Source: Rhodovulum sp.
GTDB lineage: Bacteria > Pseudomonadota > Alphaproteobacteria > Rhodobacterales > Rhodobacteraceae
Assembly (NCBI GenBank): GCA_020637615.1
Contig: JACKKC010000028.1
Span: 1-41,102 of the forward strand
Direction: 5' to 3'
Length of the DNA stretch: 41,102 nucleotides
In this document: one piece after another, positions 1-9,490 of the stretch
Numbering within the stretch: position 1 is the stretch's first letter
Layout: every line of letters starts with the position of its first letter
Position numbers and translations under genes: made by a program
Notes under the pieces: model-generated
The model's input: only the letters and a program-made list of their open reading frames with translations
Database searches by the model: none
Told to the model about the DNA's origin: nothing

Positions 1-176
1 TACTGCACGCATTACCACCGGGCAGCGGCGCTCGCCAGCGGCGCCACCGAACAGGAAATCGCCGAGGCCGCGGTATGGCTGGATACGTGCGCAACTGGTC
101 GGCGGTGCTCTATGGGACCGGCGCCGACCTCGAAACCTACAAGACGATGGTCGACGGAATCTTCGCCGGCCAGTGA
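1..176 (+). pseudogene. Carboxymuconolactone decarboxylase/AhpD-like protein, 3' end with an apparent frameshift
   Basis: The first reading frame encodes YCTHYHRAAALASGATEQEI followed by AEAAV, which resembles the active-site helix of the AhpD/carboxymuconolactone decarboxylase family (a Cys and His close together, then a GAT-EEI-like helix). From about position 75 the expected continuation, MAGYVRNWSAVLYGTGADLE and so on, lies in a different frame, starting with the ATG at 75-77 and ending at TGA 174-176. Joining the two needs one extra base near position 74, so the copy shown is broken or contains a one-base error. The 5' part lies outside the window. Family members act as peroxidases or decarboxylases; the substrate cannot be inferred here. 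Confidence 0.5.
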
Positions 177-547
177 CGCGGCCCGAGGAGCGCCACGCCC
201 CGCGAAGGGTTCGGTCCCGATTCATTCCCCTGGCATGTGGACCCTGCATGGATTGCGCAGAGGTCGTACGTGCACCAGGTCCCGTAAACCTATGAGCTGA
301 CGGCTCCGGGCCGATTCAGGCCAGAGGCCCGTATCCGCGACGGCATCCCTCTCCCCTGCCCCACCGCCTCCTGCGGTCGGAGGCCCGCGCCTCGCCCTCC
401 CGAAGCACCGCGCGGCCGTGCCCGTCGCGGTGGCGAGGCCGGTGATCGCATTTGTCGCATCGGCGGCATTTTTTCTTGTCTGGGACGCGGGGCGGTGCAA
501 CCCTGCGAGGCATGGAAAACAAATATCCGTTCGGGAGGATTGGGGTC
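177..547. other. Intergenic region upstream of the opp operon
   Basis: These 371 bases lie between the stop of the AhpD-like fragment and the binding-protein start. No convincing gene is seen on either strand; the long minus-strand frame crossing it is the antisense of the binding-protein gene. The promoter of the transporter operon should be here. A T-rich patch near 470-480 and an A-rich patch near 515-527 are the only AT-rich stretches, but no clear -35/-10 pair with proper spacing could be assigned. Confidence 0.4.
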
Positions 548-2134
548 ATGACCCGCCACTTCACGCAGATCGCCGCCGGTGCCGCCGCGCTGCTGCTCGC
601 AAGCAGCGCGCTCGCCACCGCGCAAACCGTTCTCTACCGAGGCAACGACACCGACCCGGCCACCCTCGACCAGCACCGCACCTCCACGGTCGCCGAAGCG
701 AACCTGCTTCGGGACCTCTACGAGGGGCTCGTGACCACCGACCCGGGCGGCAAGCTGATCCCAGCGGTGGCGGAGAGCTGGGAGATCAGCGAGGGCGGCG
801 ACGTCTATACCTTCCACCTGCGCCCGGACGCGAAATGGTCGAACGGCGATCCGGTCACCTCCGACGACTTCCTCTTCACCTTCCGCCGGATCATGGACCC
901 GGCGACCGCGGCGGGCTACGCCTCGATCCTCTTCGACATCCTCAACGCGGAGGCGGTCGCGGGCGGCGAGATGCCGGTGGAGGAACTCGGCGTCGCCGCC
1001 CCCGATCCCCAGACGCTGGTCATCACCCTGCGCGGGCCCACGCCCTATTTCCTCGAACTGCTGACCCACCAGACCGGCAAGCCGTTGCATAGGGCGAGCG
1101 TCGAGCAATTCGGCGACGATTTCACCAAGCCGGGCAATCTGGTCTCCAACGGCGCCTACATGCTGGAGAGCTTCACGCCGAACGACCGGATCGTGATGCA
1201 GAAGAACCCGAACTTCTGGGATGCCGACAACGTCGCCATCGACACGATCCACTACATCCCCTTCGAGGACCGCTCCGCCTGCCTGCGCCGCTTCGAGGCC
1301 GGCGAGGTGCAGATCTGCTCCGACGTCCCCGCCGAGCAGATGGCCTACATGGAGGAGAACCTGCCCGACAACCTGCGCATCGCGCCCTATCTCGGCACCT
1401 ATTACCTGCCGGTGAAGGTCGAGAAGGAGAAGCTCGCCGACCCGCGGGTGCGCCAGGCGATCTCCATGGTCATCGACCGCGACTTCATCGCCGACGAGGT
1501 CTGGCAGGGCACGATGCTGCCGGCCTTCTCGCTGGTGCCGCCGGGCATCGCCAATTACGTCGATCCGGCGCCCGAGCTCGACTATGCCGACATGGACCTG
1601 CTCGACCGCGAGGATGCCGCGATCGCGCTTCTCGAAGAGGCCGGCGTAGACCCCGCGACACTGCAGATCGAGCTCAGCTACAACTCCTCGGAGAATCACA
1701 AGAACACCATGACGGCCGTCGCCGACATGCTGAAGAACATCGGCATCACCGCGACCCTCAACGAGATGGAAGGCACCGGCTATTTCAACTACCTGCGCGA
1801 AGGCGGCGATTTCGACATCGTGCGCGCCGGCTGGATCGGCGATTACAACGATCCGCAGAACTTCCTCTATCTCAACGAGACCGGCGTCTCGTTCAACTAC
1901 CCGCACTGGTCGAATGCCGAATACGATTCCCGGATGAAGGCCGCCGCCGAGACCACCGACCTCGCCGCCCGTGCCGAGATCCTCGCCGAAGCCGAGCGCA
2001 TCTTCCTCGCCGACCTGCCGTCGATCCCGATCCTCTATTATTCGTCGCGCGCGCTGGTCTCCGACAGGGTCTCGGGATGGGAGGACAACCTCCTCGACAA
2101 CCACGCCACGCGCTGGCTTTCCTTGAGCGAATAG
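548..2134 (+). CDS. oppA: Oligopeptide-type ABC transporter substrate-binding protein
   Basis: A 528-residue periplasmic solute-binding protein of the SBP_bac_5 (OppA/DppA) family. The first 25 residues form a signal peptide: MTRHF, a hydrophobic core AAGAAALLLASSALA, and a likely cut after ATA. Family landmarks are TLDQHRTSTVAEANLLRDLY near the N-terminus, AESWEIS, LRPDAKWSNGDPVTSDDF, and a PQNFLYL segment near the C-terminus. The start at 548 is chosen because GGAG at 534-537 precedes it and the signal peptide begins there; the frame is open further upstream. It captures the ligand, usually peptides, for the OppB/OppC channel encoded downstream. The true ligand may be something other than peptides, since this family also binds opines, sugars and nickel chelates. 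Confidence 0.9.
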   Translation: MTRHFTQIAAGAAALLLASSALATAQTVLYRGNDTDPATLDQHRTSTVAEANLLRDLYEGLVTTDPGGKLIPAVAESWEISEGGDVYTFHLRPDAKWSNGDPVTSDDFLFTFRRIMDPATAAGYASILFDILNAEAVAGGEMPVEELGVAAPDPQTLVITLRGPTPYFLELLTHQTGKPLHRASVEQFGDDFTKPGNLVSNGAYMLESFTPNDRIVMQKNPNFWDADNVAIDTIHYIPFEDRSACLRRFEAGEVQICSDVPAEQMAYMEENLPDNLRIAPYLGTYYLPVKVEKEKLADPRVRQAISMVIDRDFIADEVWQGTMLPAFSLVPPGIANYVDPAPELDYADMDLLDREDAAIALLEEAGVDPATLQIELSYNSSENHKNTMTAVADMLKNIGITATLNEMEGTGYFNYLREGGDFDIVRAGWIGDYNDPQNFLYLNETGVSFNYPHWSNAEYDSRMKAAAETTDLAARAEILAEAERIFLADLPSIPILYYSSRALVSDRVSGWEDNLLDNHATRWLSLSE

Positions 2135-2142
2135 CGCCACCC

Positions 2143-2173
2143 GCGCGGGGCCCCCTGCGCCGGGGCCCCGCGC
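2143..2173 (+). promoter_or_regulatory. Intergenic hairpin between oppA and oppB
   Basis: GCGCGGGGCCCC at 2143-2154 is exactly complementary to GGGGCCCCGCGC at 2162-2173, giving a 12-bp G+C-only stem with a 7-base loop. No T-run follows, so it is unlikely to be a full intrinsic terminator. Its position directly after the binding-protein gene is typical of hairpins that protect the upstream mRNA from 3' exonucleases or partly stop transcription, so that more binding protein than membrane protein is made. The function is inferred. Confidence 0.6.
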
Positions 2174-2192
2174 TGCATGATCGGGGGATGCG

Positions 2193-3116
2193 ATGCTGGC
2201 CTATACGTTCCGGCGATTGTTGAGCGCGGTGCCGACGGTGTTCATCATCGTCACGCTCACCTTCTTCATGATCCGGCTGGCGCCCGGCGGCCCCTTCGAC
2301 CTGGAGCGGCCGCTCGATCCGCTGATCATGGCCAACCTCAACAAGGCCTATAATCTCGACGCCCCGCTCTGGTCGCAGTACCTCACCTATCTCGGCAATC
2401 TCCTGCGCGGCGATCTGGGGCCCAGCTTCACCCGCCGCGACTTCTCGGTGAACGACCTCTTCGCCACCGGCATGCCGGTCTCGATCCTGCTCGGCTCGCT
2501 GGCGCTCAGCCTCGCGGTGGTGCTTGGAACCCTGCTCGGGGCCTTCGCGGCGCTGCGCCAGAACACGCCGGTCGACTATACCATCGTCGGGCTCGCGACC
2601 TTCGGCATCACCACGCCGAACTTTGTCGTCGCCCCCCTGCTCAGCCTGCTCTTCGGCGTCGTGCTCGGATGGCTGCCGGCGGGCGGCTGGGAGCTCGGCA
2701 ACCCGGCCTTCTGGATCCTGCCGGTGGCGACCCTGGCGCTTCCCCAGGTCGCGGTGATCGCGCGGCTGGTGCGCGGCGCGACCATCGAGGCGCTGCGCTC
2801 CAACCACGTGCGCACCGCCCGCGCCTACGGGCTCCCCACCCGCGTGGTCGTCGGGGTCCATGCGCTCCGCGCCGCCATGCTGCCGGCGGTCTCCTATCTC
2901 GGCCCGACCGCGGCGGGGCTCCTGACCGGCTCGGTGGTGGTCGAGACGATCTTCGGTATCCCCGGCATCGGCCGCTATTTTGTGCAGGGTGCGCTCGGTC
3001 GGGACTATACCCTCGTCATGGGAACCGTGGTGGTGATCGCGGTCTTCATCATCATCTTCAACCTGATCGTGGATCTCATGTACGCATGGCTCGATCCCCG
3101 GGTGCGGTTCGACTGA
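2193..3116 (+). CDS. oppB: Oligopeptide ABC transporter permease, OppB type
   Basis: A 307-residue inner-membrane permease of the BPD_transp_1 family. It starts with a membrane segment (LLSAVPTVFIIVTLTFFMIRLAPGG), carries the typical OppB/DppB N-terminal LAPGGPFD stretch, and has further hydrophobic segments at about residues 95-120, 125-155, 170-190 and 275-300. The EAA loop that contacts the ATPase lies near residues 205-235 (RTARAYGLPTRVVVGVHALR). The end IVDLMYAWLDPRVRF is characteristic of the family. The gene follows oppA by 58 bases that contain the hairpin. It should form the translocation channel with OppC. Confidence 0.92.
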   Translation: MLAYTFRRLLSAVPTVFIIVTLTFFMIRLAPGGPFDLERPLDPLIMANLNKAYNLDAPLWSQYLTYLGNLLRGDLGPSFTRRDFSVNDLFATGMPVSILLGSLALSLAVVLGTLLGAFAALRQNTPVDYTIVGLATFGITTPNFVVAPLLSLLFGVVLGWLPAGGWELGNPAFWILPVATLALPQVAVIARLVRGATIEALRSNHVRTARAYGLPTRVVVGVHALRAAMLPAVSYLGPTAAGLLTGSVVVETIFGIPGIGRYFVQGALGRDYTLVMGTVVVIAVFIIIFNLIVDLMYAWLDPRVRFD

Positions 3117-3270
3117 TGCCCCGGGCGCCCCTCCCTTTCCGCCTTGACACCCCGATCAGCCGCGGCCCGAGAGTCCGTCGTCCCGAGGCCGGCCCAGCGC
3201 GCGGCCGGTTCCGGACGCGACCCCAGGCAAAGGCACCGAGCCCGGTTCGCGGGTCAGAAGGAGGCCCCAG

Positions 3271-4400
3271 GTGACCGTGCATCCTGACCCGACCGAAGTC
3301 CTCCCCGCCCCCGTCGCCGGCCGCTCGCAATGGCAGGACGCCTGGATCCGGCTGCGCAAGAACCGCGCCGCCGTCACCAGCGCCATCGTGCTCCTGGTGC
3401 TTGGCCTCATCGGCATCTTCGGGCCGATGGTCTGGCCGCATCCCCATGCCCAGGTCTATCCCCAGTTCGTCCGTGTGCCGGCCAGCCTCGAGGCCTATCC
3501 CCGCGCGGACACGATCCTTCCGGGCTTCGAGCGCGAACTGGCCCGCACCCGCCTCGACCACGGGCCGCCGGTGCTCGAAGGCGACAGGGTCACGGTCGAG
3601 CTCACCTCCGACGAGCCCATCGACCCGCGCATCCTGCGCTACTTCCAGCGCTCCGACCTCTTCTCCGATCCCAGCCTCGAGCTTGCCGAAGACGAGCTGA
3701 CCGGAACGCTCTCGGCCAAGGTCGAGCGGCTGCATTTCTATTTCGGCACAGACGCCGTGGGCCGGGATCTCGCCGCGCGCATCATGATCGGCGTGCGCAT
3801 CTCGCTCGCCATCGGCATCCTCGCTTCGATCATGGCGCTCCTGGTCGGCGTCACCTACGGCGCCGTCTCGGGCTATCTCGGCGGACGGGTCGACAACGTG
3901 ATGATGCGCATCGTCGACATCCTCTATTCGCTGCCCTTCATCTTCTTCGTGATCCTGATGGTGGTGTTCTTCGGGCGCTCCATCGTCATCATCTTCATCG
4001 CCATCGGCGCCACCGAATGGCTCGACATGGCCCGGATCGTGCGCGGCCAGACGCTTTCGCTGAAGCGCCAGGAATTCGTCCAGGCCGCCGAGGCGCTCGG
4101 CGCCACCAAGGCCGGCATCCTCGCACGCCACATCATTCCCAATACGCTCGGGCCGGTGGTGGTCTTCGTGACCCTGCTGGTCCCGAAGGCGATCCTGCTC
4201 GAAAGCCTGCTCTCCTTCCTCGGGCTCGGCGTGCAGGAGCCGCTCACTTCGCTGGGGCTTCTGATCTCGGAGGGCGCCTCGAATATGCGCGGCGCGCTCT
4301 GGCTCCTGATCTGGCCGGCGATCACGCTGACGCTCATCCTCTTCGCGCTCAACTTCCTCGGCGACGGGCTGCGCGATTCCCTCGATCCGAAGGACCGGTG

Positions 4401-4401
<1 letters not shown>
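3271..4401 (+). CDS. oppC: Oligopeptide ABC transporter permease, OppC type
   Basis: A 376-residue inner-membrane permease, partner of OppB. It starts with GTG at 3271, supported by AAGGAGG at 3258-3264. The first membrane segment is near residues 30-50, and the conserved FGTDAVGRDLAARI motif comes only at about residue 155. This leaves a periplasmic stretch of about 100 residues, clearly longer than in E. coli OppC (302 residues in total). The EAA loop (QAAEALGATKAGILARHIIP) lies near residues 268-290, and the C-terminus ends GDGLRDSLDPK as usual. The stop overlaps the next start by one base (TGATG), which implies translational coupling. A 154-base gap separates it from oppB with no gene in it. 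Confidence 0.92.
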
Positions 4402-6014
<1,613 letters not shown>

Positions 6015-6022
6015 CCGGTCGT

Positions 6023-7045
6023 TCAGCCGCCCGGCCGCAGCCGGGCATCGGCCTTCATCTGGGCCCGGATCGCGATCTCCATCGTCCGGAAGGTATGCTC
6101 CTGCGCCGCCGCGGTCTCGGTCCGGTCGCGTATATCGGCGGCAAGCCGGGGAAAGTACGGCAGGCCCGCGTCCCGGCAATCGATGTGCTCGACCCGGGTC
6201 CGGTTGCTCAGCAGCAGGTGGTTGCCCGTCTCGCTCCGCGCGAGATCGACATATTTCCGCAGCTCGATCGATCCCTCGTCGCCGAGGATGAAGAGCCGCC
6301 CGTCGCCCCAGACCGGCAGGGCATCGGGCGTGAACCAGTCGACCCGGATATAGCCGTGGCCGGCATCGCCGTTCAGCACGATCTCGCCGAAATCCTCGAA
6401 GCCGGGATATTCCGGCCGGGTCGAGTTCTCCGCCAGCGCATGGGCGATCTCGACCTCCGTCGAGCCGGTGAAATGCAGGAACTGGTCGACCTGATGCGAG
6501 CCGATGTCGCAGAGAATGCCGCCGAAGCGCGCCTTCTCGAAATACCATTCCGGCCGCGTGTGGAGCCGCTGACGGTGCGGCCCCATCCCCACCGTCTGAA
6601 TCACCCTGCCGATCGCGCCGGCCCGGACCAGCTCGTCCGCCCGCGTCACCGCCGGCACCTCGAAGCGCTCCGAGAAATTGACGCTCCAGATCCGCCCGGT
6701 CCGCGCCACGCAGGCGCGCAGGGCCGCGAGCTGTTCCAGCGTGGTGCAGCCGGGCTTGTCGACCATGACGTCCTTGCCAGCCTCCATCGCCTCGATGGCG
6801 AGCGCCGCACGGTCCGCGGGCACCGCGGCGATCAGCACCAGGTCGACCGCGCCGTCGTCGAGCAGCACCCGGCGATCCGCCACGCGGTCGAACGCGCCGA
6901 AGGTCTCGAGGAACTGCGCCTCGGTGGTCGGATGGCCCTCGGTCCACCATCCGCGGCAATCCGCGCCGAGCTTCAGCATGTTACCGAGCATGCCGAAGAT
7001 ATGGTCGTGGTCGATCCCGACCACCGCGATGCCAGGTCCCGTCAT
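6023..7045 (-). CDS. Gfo/Idh/MocA family oxidoreductase (first of a pair)
   Basis: A 340-residue NAD(P)-dependent dehydrogenase-like protein. The N-terminal Rossmann segment is GIAVVGIDHDHIFGMLGNML, the EKP-like motif appears as MVDKPG near residue 95, and the C-terminal domain carries GILCDIGSHQVDQ with the expected Asp and His. An AAGGAGG ribosome site stands 6 bases before the ATG at 7045. It lies 15 bases after the sister gene at 7061-8110 and is surely co-transcribed with it. It ends 8 bases from the stop of the transporter operon, which is convergent. Family members act on sugars, inositols or related cyclic polyols; the substrate cannot be told from sequence. Confidence 0.85.
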   Translation of the reverse strand: MTGPGIAVVGIDHDHIFGMLGNMLKLGADCRGWWTEGHPTTEAQFLETFGAFDRVADRRVLLDDGAVDLVLIAAVPADRAALAIEAMEAGKDVMVDKPGCTTLEQLAALRACVARTGRIWSVNFSERFEVPAVTRADELVRAGAIGRVIQTVGMGPHRQRLHTRPEWYFEKARFGGILCDIGSHQVDQFLHFTGSTEVEIAHALAENSTRPEYPGFEDFGEIVLNGDAGHGYIRVDWFTPDALPVWGDGRLFILGDEGSIELRKYVDLARSETGNHLLLSNRTRVEHIDCRDAGLPYFPRLAADIRDRTETAAAQEHTFRTMEIAIRAQMKADARLRPGG

Positions 7046-7060
7046 TCCAGCCTCCTTCCC

Positions 7061-8110
7061 TCAGGCCAAAGCCACGCGGCGGCCCTCGCGCCCCGAGCGT
7101 TCGAGCGCCGCGATCAGCGCATGGACCCTGAGCGCCTCGCGCCCCGGCACCAGCGGCGGCCGACCCTCCTCGAGCGCATCGGCGAAATCCGCGATCACCG
7201 CGCGATGCCAATCATGGGTGAAGGCCATCGGATCGGCCCCGCCCCCGGTCGCGGCCTCCGCGCCGAATTCCTCGCGGCGCCCGTCTTGCCAGTCGATCGT
7301 GAGCCGGTTGCCCTGCAGAAGCGCCGAGCCCATCGCGCAATTGAGCCGGATCGTGTCCGCATGCCCCGGAAAGCTCGCGGTCGTGGCGAAGAACGTCCCC
7401 AGCGCGTCGCTCTCGAAGCGCCAGCCCGAAGCCACGAAATCCTCCGATTCCATCCGGTGAAAGCCGCTCGTCCCGGTCAGCGCCGTGACCTCGGCGACCG
7501 GCCCGGTCAGGCTCAGCACTAGGTCGAACGTATGGATCGCCTGGCTGATCATGACGCCGCCGCCGTCGCGCGCATAGGTGCCGCGCCCGGGTTCGTCGTA
7601 ATAGGATTGCGGGCGCCACCAGGGCACCGCCACCTCGACGGTGCGGAGCGTGCCGAGCCGGCCTCCCGCGACGATCCGCGCCAGCTCCTGCGCCGCCGGC
7701 CGCATCCGGTGCTGGAAGACGATCCCGAGCGTGACGCCCGCCGTCTCGCAGATGCCGCAGAGCCGCTCCGCCGCCTCCAGCGTCCGCTCGACCGGCTTCT
7801 CCATCAGGATATGCTTGCCCGCCGCCGCGAGCCGCCGCACGATTTCCTCGCGCCCGTTGGGCGGCGTGGCGAGCATCACGAATTCCACCAAAGGATCCGC
7901 CGCGATCTCGTCGACCGATGCATAGTCGCGGCAGCTCTCCGGCAGGGCGGCGCCGTGCTTCGCGCGAAACCGCGCCCGGCTTTCCGGCGAGCGGGCGTGG
8001 ATGCCGCGCAGCGCCAGCCGCTCGGTCAGATCGCCCAGCGCCGCGGCATAGGCGCCGCTCACCATGCCGAGCCCGACCAGCGCAACGCCCGTCTGCGTCC
8101 CTCCGGCCAC
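7061..8110 (-). CDS. Gfo/Idh/MocA family oxidoreductase (second of a pair)
   Basis: A 349-residue member of the same family as its neighbour but clearly diverged from it. It opens with VALVGLGMVSGAYAAALGDL (glycine-rich nucleotide-binding loop), has the EKP motif exactly (MEKPVERT, near residue 97), and has MISQAIHTFDLVLSLTG in the C-terminal domain where the catalytic His of the family lies. Being first in the unit, it should set the promoter, which lies between 8111 and the tRNA at 8309. A pair of diverged Gfo/Idh enzymes often does consecutive oxidation and reduction steps on one sugar; that is inference. Confidence 0.85.
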   Translation of the reverse strand: MAGGTQTGVALVGLGMVSGAYAAALGDLTERLALRGIHARSPESRARFRAKHGAALPESCRDYASVDEIAADPLVEFVMLATPPNGREEIVRRLAAAGKHILMEKPVERTLEAAERLCGICETAGVTLGIVFQHRMRPAAQELARIVAGGRLGTLRTVEVAVPWWRPQSYYDEPGRGTYARDGGGVMISQAIHTFDLVLSLTGPVAEVTALTGTSGFHRMESEDFVASGWRFESDALGTFFATTASFPGHADTIRLNCAMGSALLQGNRLTIDWQDGRREEFGAEAATGGGADPMAFTHDWHRAVIADFADALEEGRPPLVPGREALRVHALIAALERSGREGRRVALA

Positions 8111-8119
8111 GCCGCGCGC

Positions 8120-8212
8120 TCAGACCATGCCGGAAGGCGAGGCGGTGCGTACCGGCACGATGGTGGTATCCAGCATCTGCGGCCCTTCCCCCTGCATCCT
8201 CCGCCGGGTCAT
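8120..8212 (-). CDS. Possible 30-residue leader peptide or gene remnant
   Basis: A small frame directly upstream of the oxidoreductase pair reads MTRRRMQGEGPQ, then MLDTTIVPVRTASPSGMV and a stop, and ends 9 bases before the next ATG. A purine-rich GGGGGAAAA stretch stands before its ATG. The same frame is open upstream as far as a TAG near 8255, so it could also be the C-terminal remnant of a lost gene. The product is not recognised. The frame could be chance in such G+C-rich DNA. Confidence 0.15.
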   Translation of the reverse strand: MTRRRMQGEGPQMLDTTIVPVRTASPSGMV

Positions 8213-8271
8213 CGCAGCTTTTTCCCCCGCGATCAATTCGGAACCCCGGCGGGCCGGCCGCTACCGGCGCA

Positions 8272-8300
8272 TTGACCGGAAGAGGGCGCAGACCTAGAAA
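8272..8300 (+). promoter_or_regulatory. Promoter of tRNA-Arg(CCT)
   Basis: TTGACC at 8272-8277 and TAGAAA at 8295-8300 are separated by exactly 17 bases and match sigma-70 type -35 and -10 boxes well. The expected transcription start falls near 8307, two bases before the tRNA. Confidence 0.6.
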
Positions 8301-8308
8301 CGCCCGGA

Positions 8309-8384
8309 GACCTCGTAGCTCAGGGGATAGAGCGACCGCCTCCTAAGCGGTAGGTCGTAGGTTCGAATCCTACCGGGGTCGCCA
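8309..8384 (+). tRNA. tRNA-Arg, anticodon CCT
   Basis: A complete cloverleaf is visible. The acceptor GACCTCG pairs with CGGGGTC (one T-G pair). The anticodon stem ACCGC/GCGGT holds the loop CTCCTAA with anticodon CCT. The T arm GTAGG-TTCGAAT-CCTAC is canonical. The 3' CCA is encoded at 8382-8384. It reads the AGG arginine codon. Confidence 0.96.
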
Positions 8385-8415
8385 GTCCATCCAGATATGC
8401 CCCGCCGCCGCGCGC

Positions 8416-9042
8416 TCACCCCAAGGCGATCGCCACACCCACCCCGACAAGCGCCAGCCCGGCGGCGACATGGACCCGCCGCATCGCCACCGGATCGGCC
8501 AGCAGGATGCGCGCCCGGGCGAAGACCGCCGCCCAGGCGAGATTCCCGAGGAAGGGCACCAGCGCCGAGACGAGGCAGATCACCACCACGTCCGCGGCGG
8601 TCAGGCTCGTCATGTCGAAGAAGCCGGGCAGCACCCCGAGGTAGAAGAGAATCGCCTTGGGATTGCCCGCGATCACCAGGAGCCCGGCGGTGAACCCGGC
8701 CCAGCCGCTCTCCCGCGCCAGGCCGCCGCCCGTCGCCCGGCGCGCCGCCGCCTCGGCCTTGCGGACCAGCTGCACGCCCATCCAGACTAGGATCACCGCG
8801 CCCAGATAGCGCAGCAGCACCAGCGCATCGGCCCAGACGCCGGCGACCACGCCGATGCCGAGCATCGCAGCCAGCGGCCAGAGCACGTCGCCGACGGCCA
8901 CGCCCGCGGCGAGCGGCACGCTCGCGGCCACCCCCCCGGTCGCCGCCCGGGCGATCAGCGCCGCGACCACCGGGCCGGGTGTCGCCACGAGCAGCGCCAG
9001 CGCCCCGGCATAGGGCAGGAGCAGCGGCAGGGTCAGGGTCAT
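8416..9042 (-). CDS. LysE/RhtB family amino-acid exporter
   Basis: A 208-residue, almost wholly hydrophobic inner-membrane protein with about six membrane segments. It has the family's N-terminal LLVATPGPVVAALIARAATGG pattern and, mid-protein, AGLLVIAGNPKAILFYLGVLPGFF, where the NPKA motif is diagnostic of the LysE/RhtB superfamily. Such proteins export amino acids or their derivatives by proton exchange. It starts 7 bases after the VOC gene, so it is the last gene of the dnaN-recF unit as read here. Its cargo is unknown. Confidence 0.88.
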   Translation of the reverse strand: MTLTLPLLLPYAGALALLVATPGPVVAALIARAATGGVAASVPLAAGVAVGDVLWPLAAMLGIGVVAGVWADALVLLRYLGAVILVWMGVQLVRKAEAAARRATGGGLARESGWAGFTAGLLVIAGNPKAILFYLGVLPGFFDMTSLTAADVVVICLVSALVPFLGNLAWAAVFARARILLADPVAMRRVHVAAGLALVGVGVAIALG

Positions 9043-9049
9043 GCGCCGG

Positions 9050-9490
9050 TCACCCCGCCGGCCCCTCTGGCAGGGTCAGCGTGCCCTCGGGACTGAGCGG
9101 CCAGAAGGGATTCATCGCCACCTCCCAGACATGGCCGTCGGGGTCGGCGAAATAGCCCGAATAGCCGCCCCAGAAGACCTTCTCGGGCCGCTTGACCACC
9201 GATGCCCCGGCCCCGAGCGCCAGCTCGAAGGCCGCGTCCACCTCCGCGACGCTGGCGAAATTGCGCGCGAGCGTCATCGCGCCGAACCCCAGCTCGGCCC
9301 CCGGCCGCCCCTGATCCTTGGCCAGCTCCCCGAGCGGAAAGAGCCCCAGCACCTGCCCGGCGAGCTGGATGAAGACCACGCCCTCCGGCGCCGATGCGGC
9401 CTCCCAGCCCAGGGCGGCATAGAACCGCCGCGAGCGTTCGAGATCCCCCACGCCGAGCGTGATCAGCGAAATGCTCTTCGGAAACATCAT
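9050..9490 (-). CDS. VOC (glyoxalase/bleomycin-resistance) family protein
   Basis: A 146-residue protein of the vicinal-oxygen-chelate fold. It starts ISLITLGVGDLERSRRFYAA, which is the usual first beta-alpha unit, and ends with FADPDGHVWEVAMNPFWPL, the usual last strand with the metal-ligand Glu. It overlaps the recF stop by four bases (ATGA), so it is coupled to recF. The family includes lyases, dioxygenases and drug-binding proteins; nothing here fixes the role. A second in-frame ATG follows the first directly. Confidence 0.85.
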   Translation of the reverse strand: MMFPKSISLITLGVGDLERSRRFYAALGWEAASAPEGVVFIQLAGQVLGLFPLGELAKDQGRPGAELGFGAMTLARNFASVAEVDAAFELALGAGASVVKRPEKVFWGGYSGYFADPDGHVWEVAMNPFWPLSPEGTLTLPEGPAG

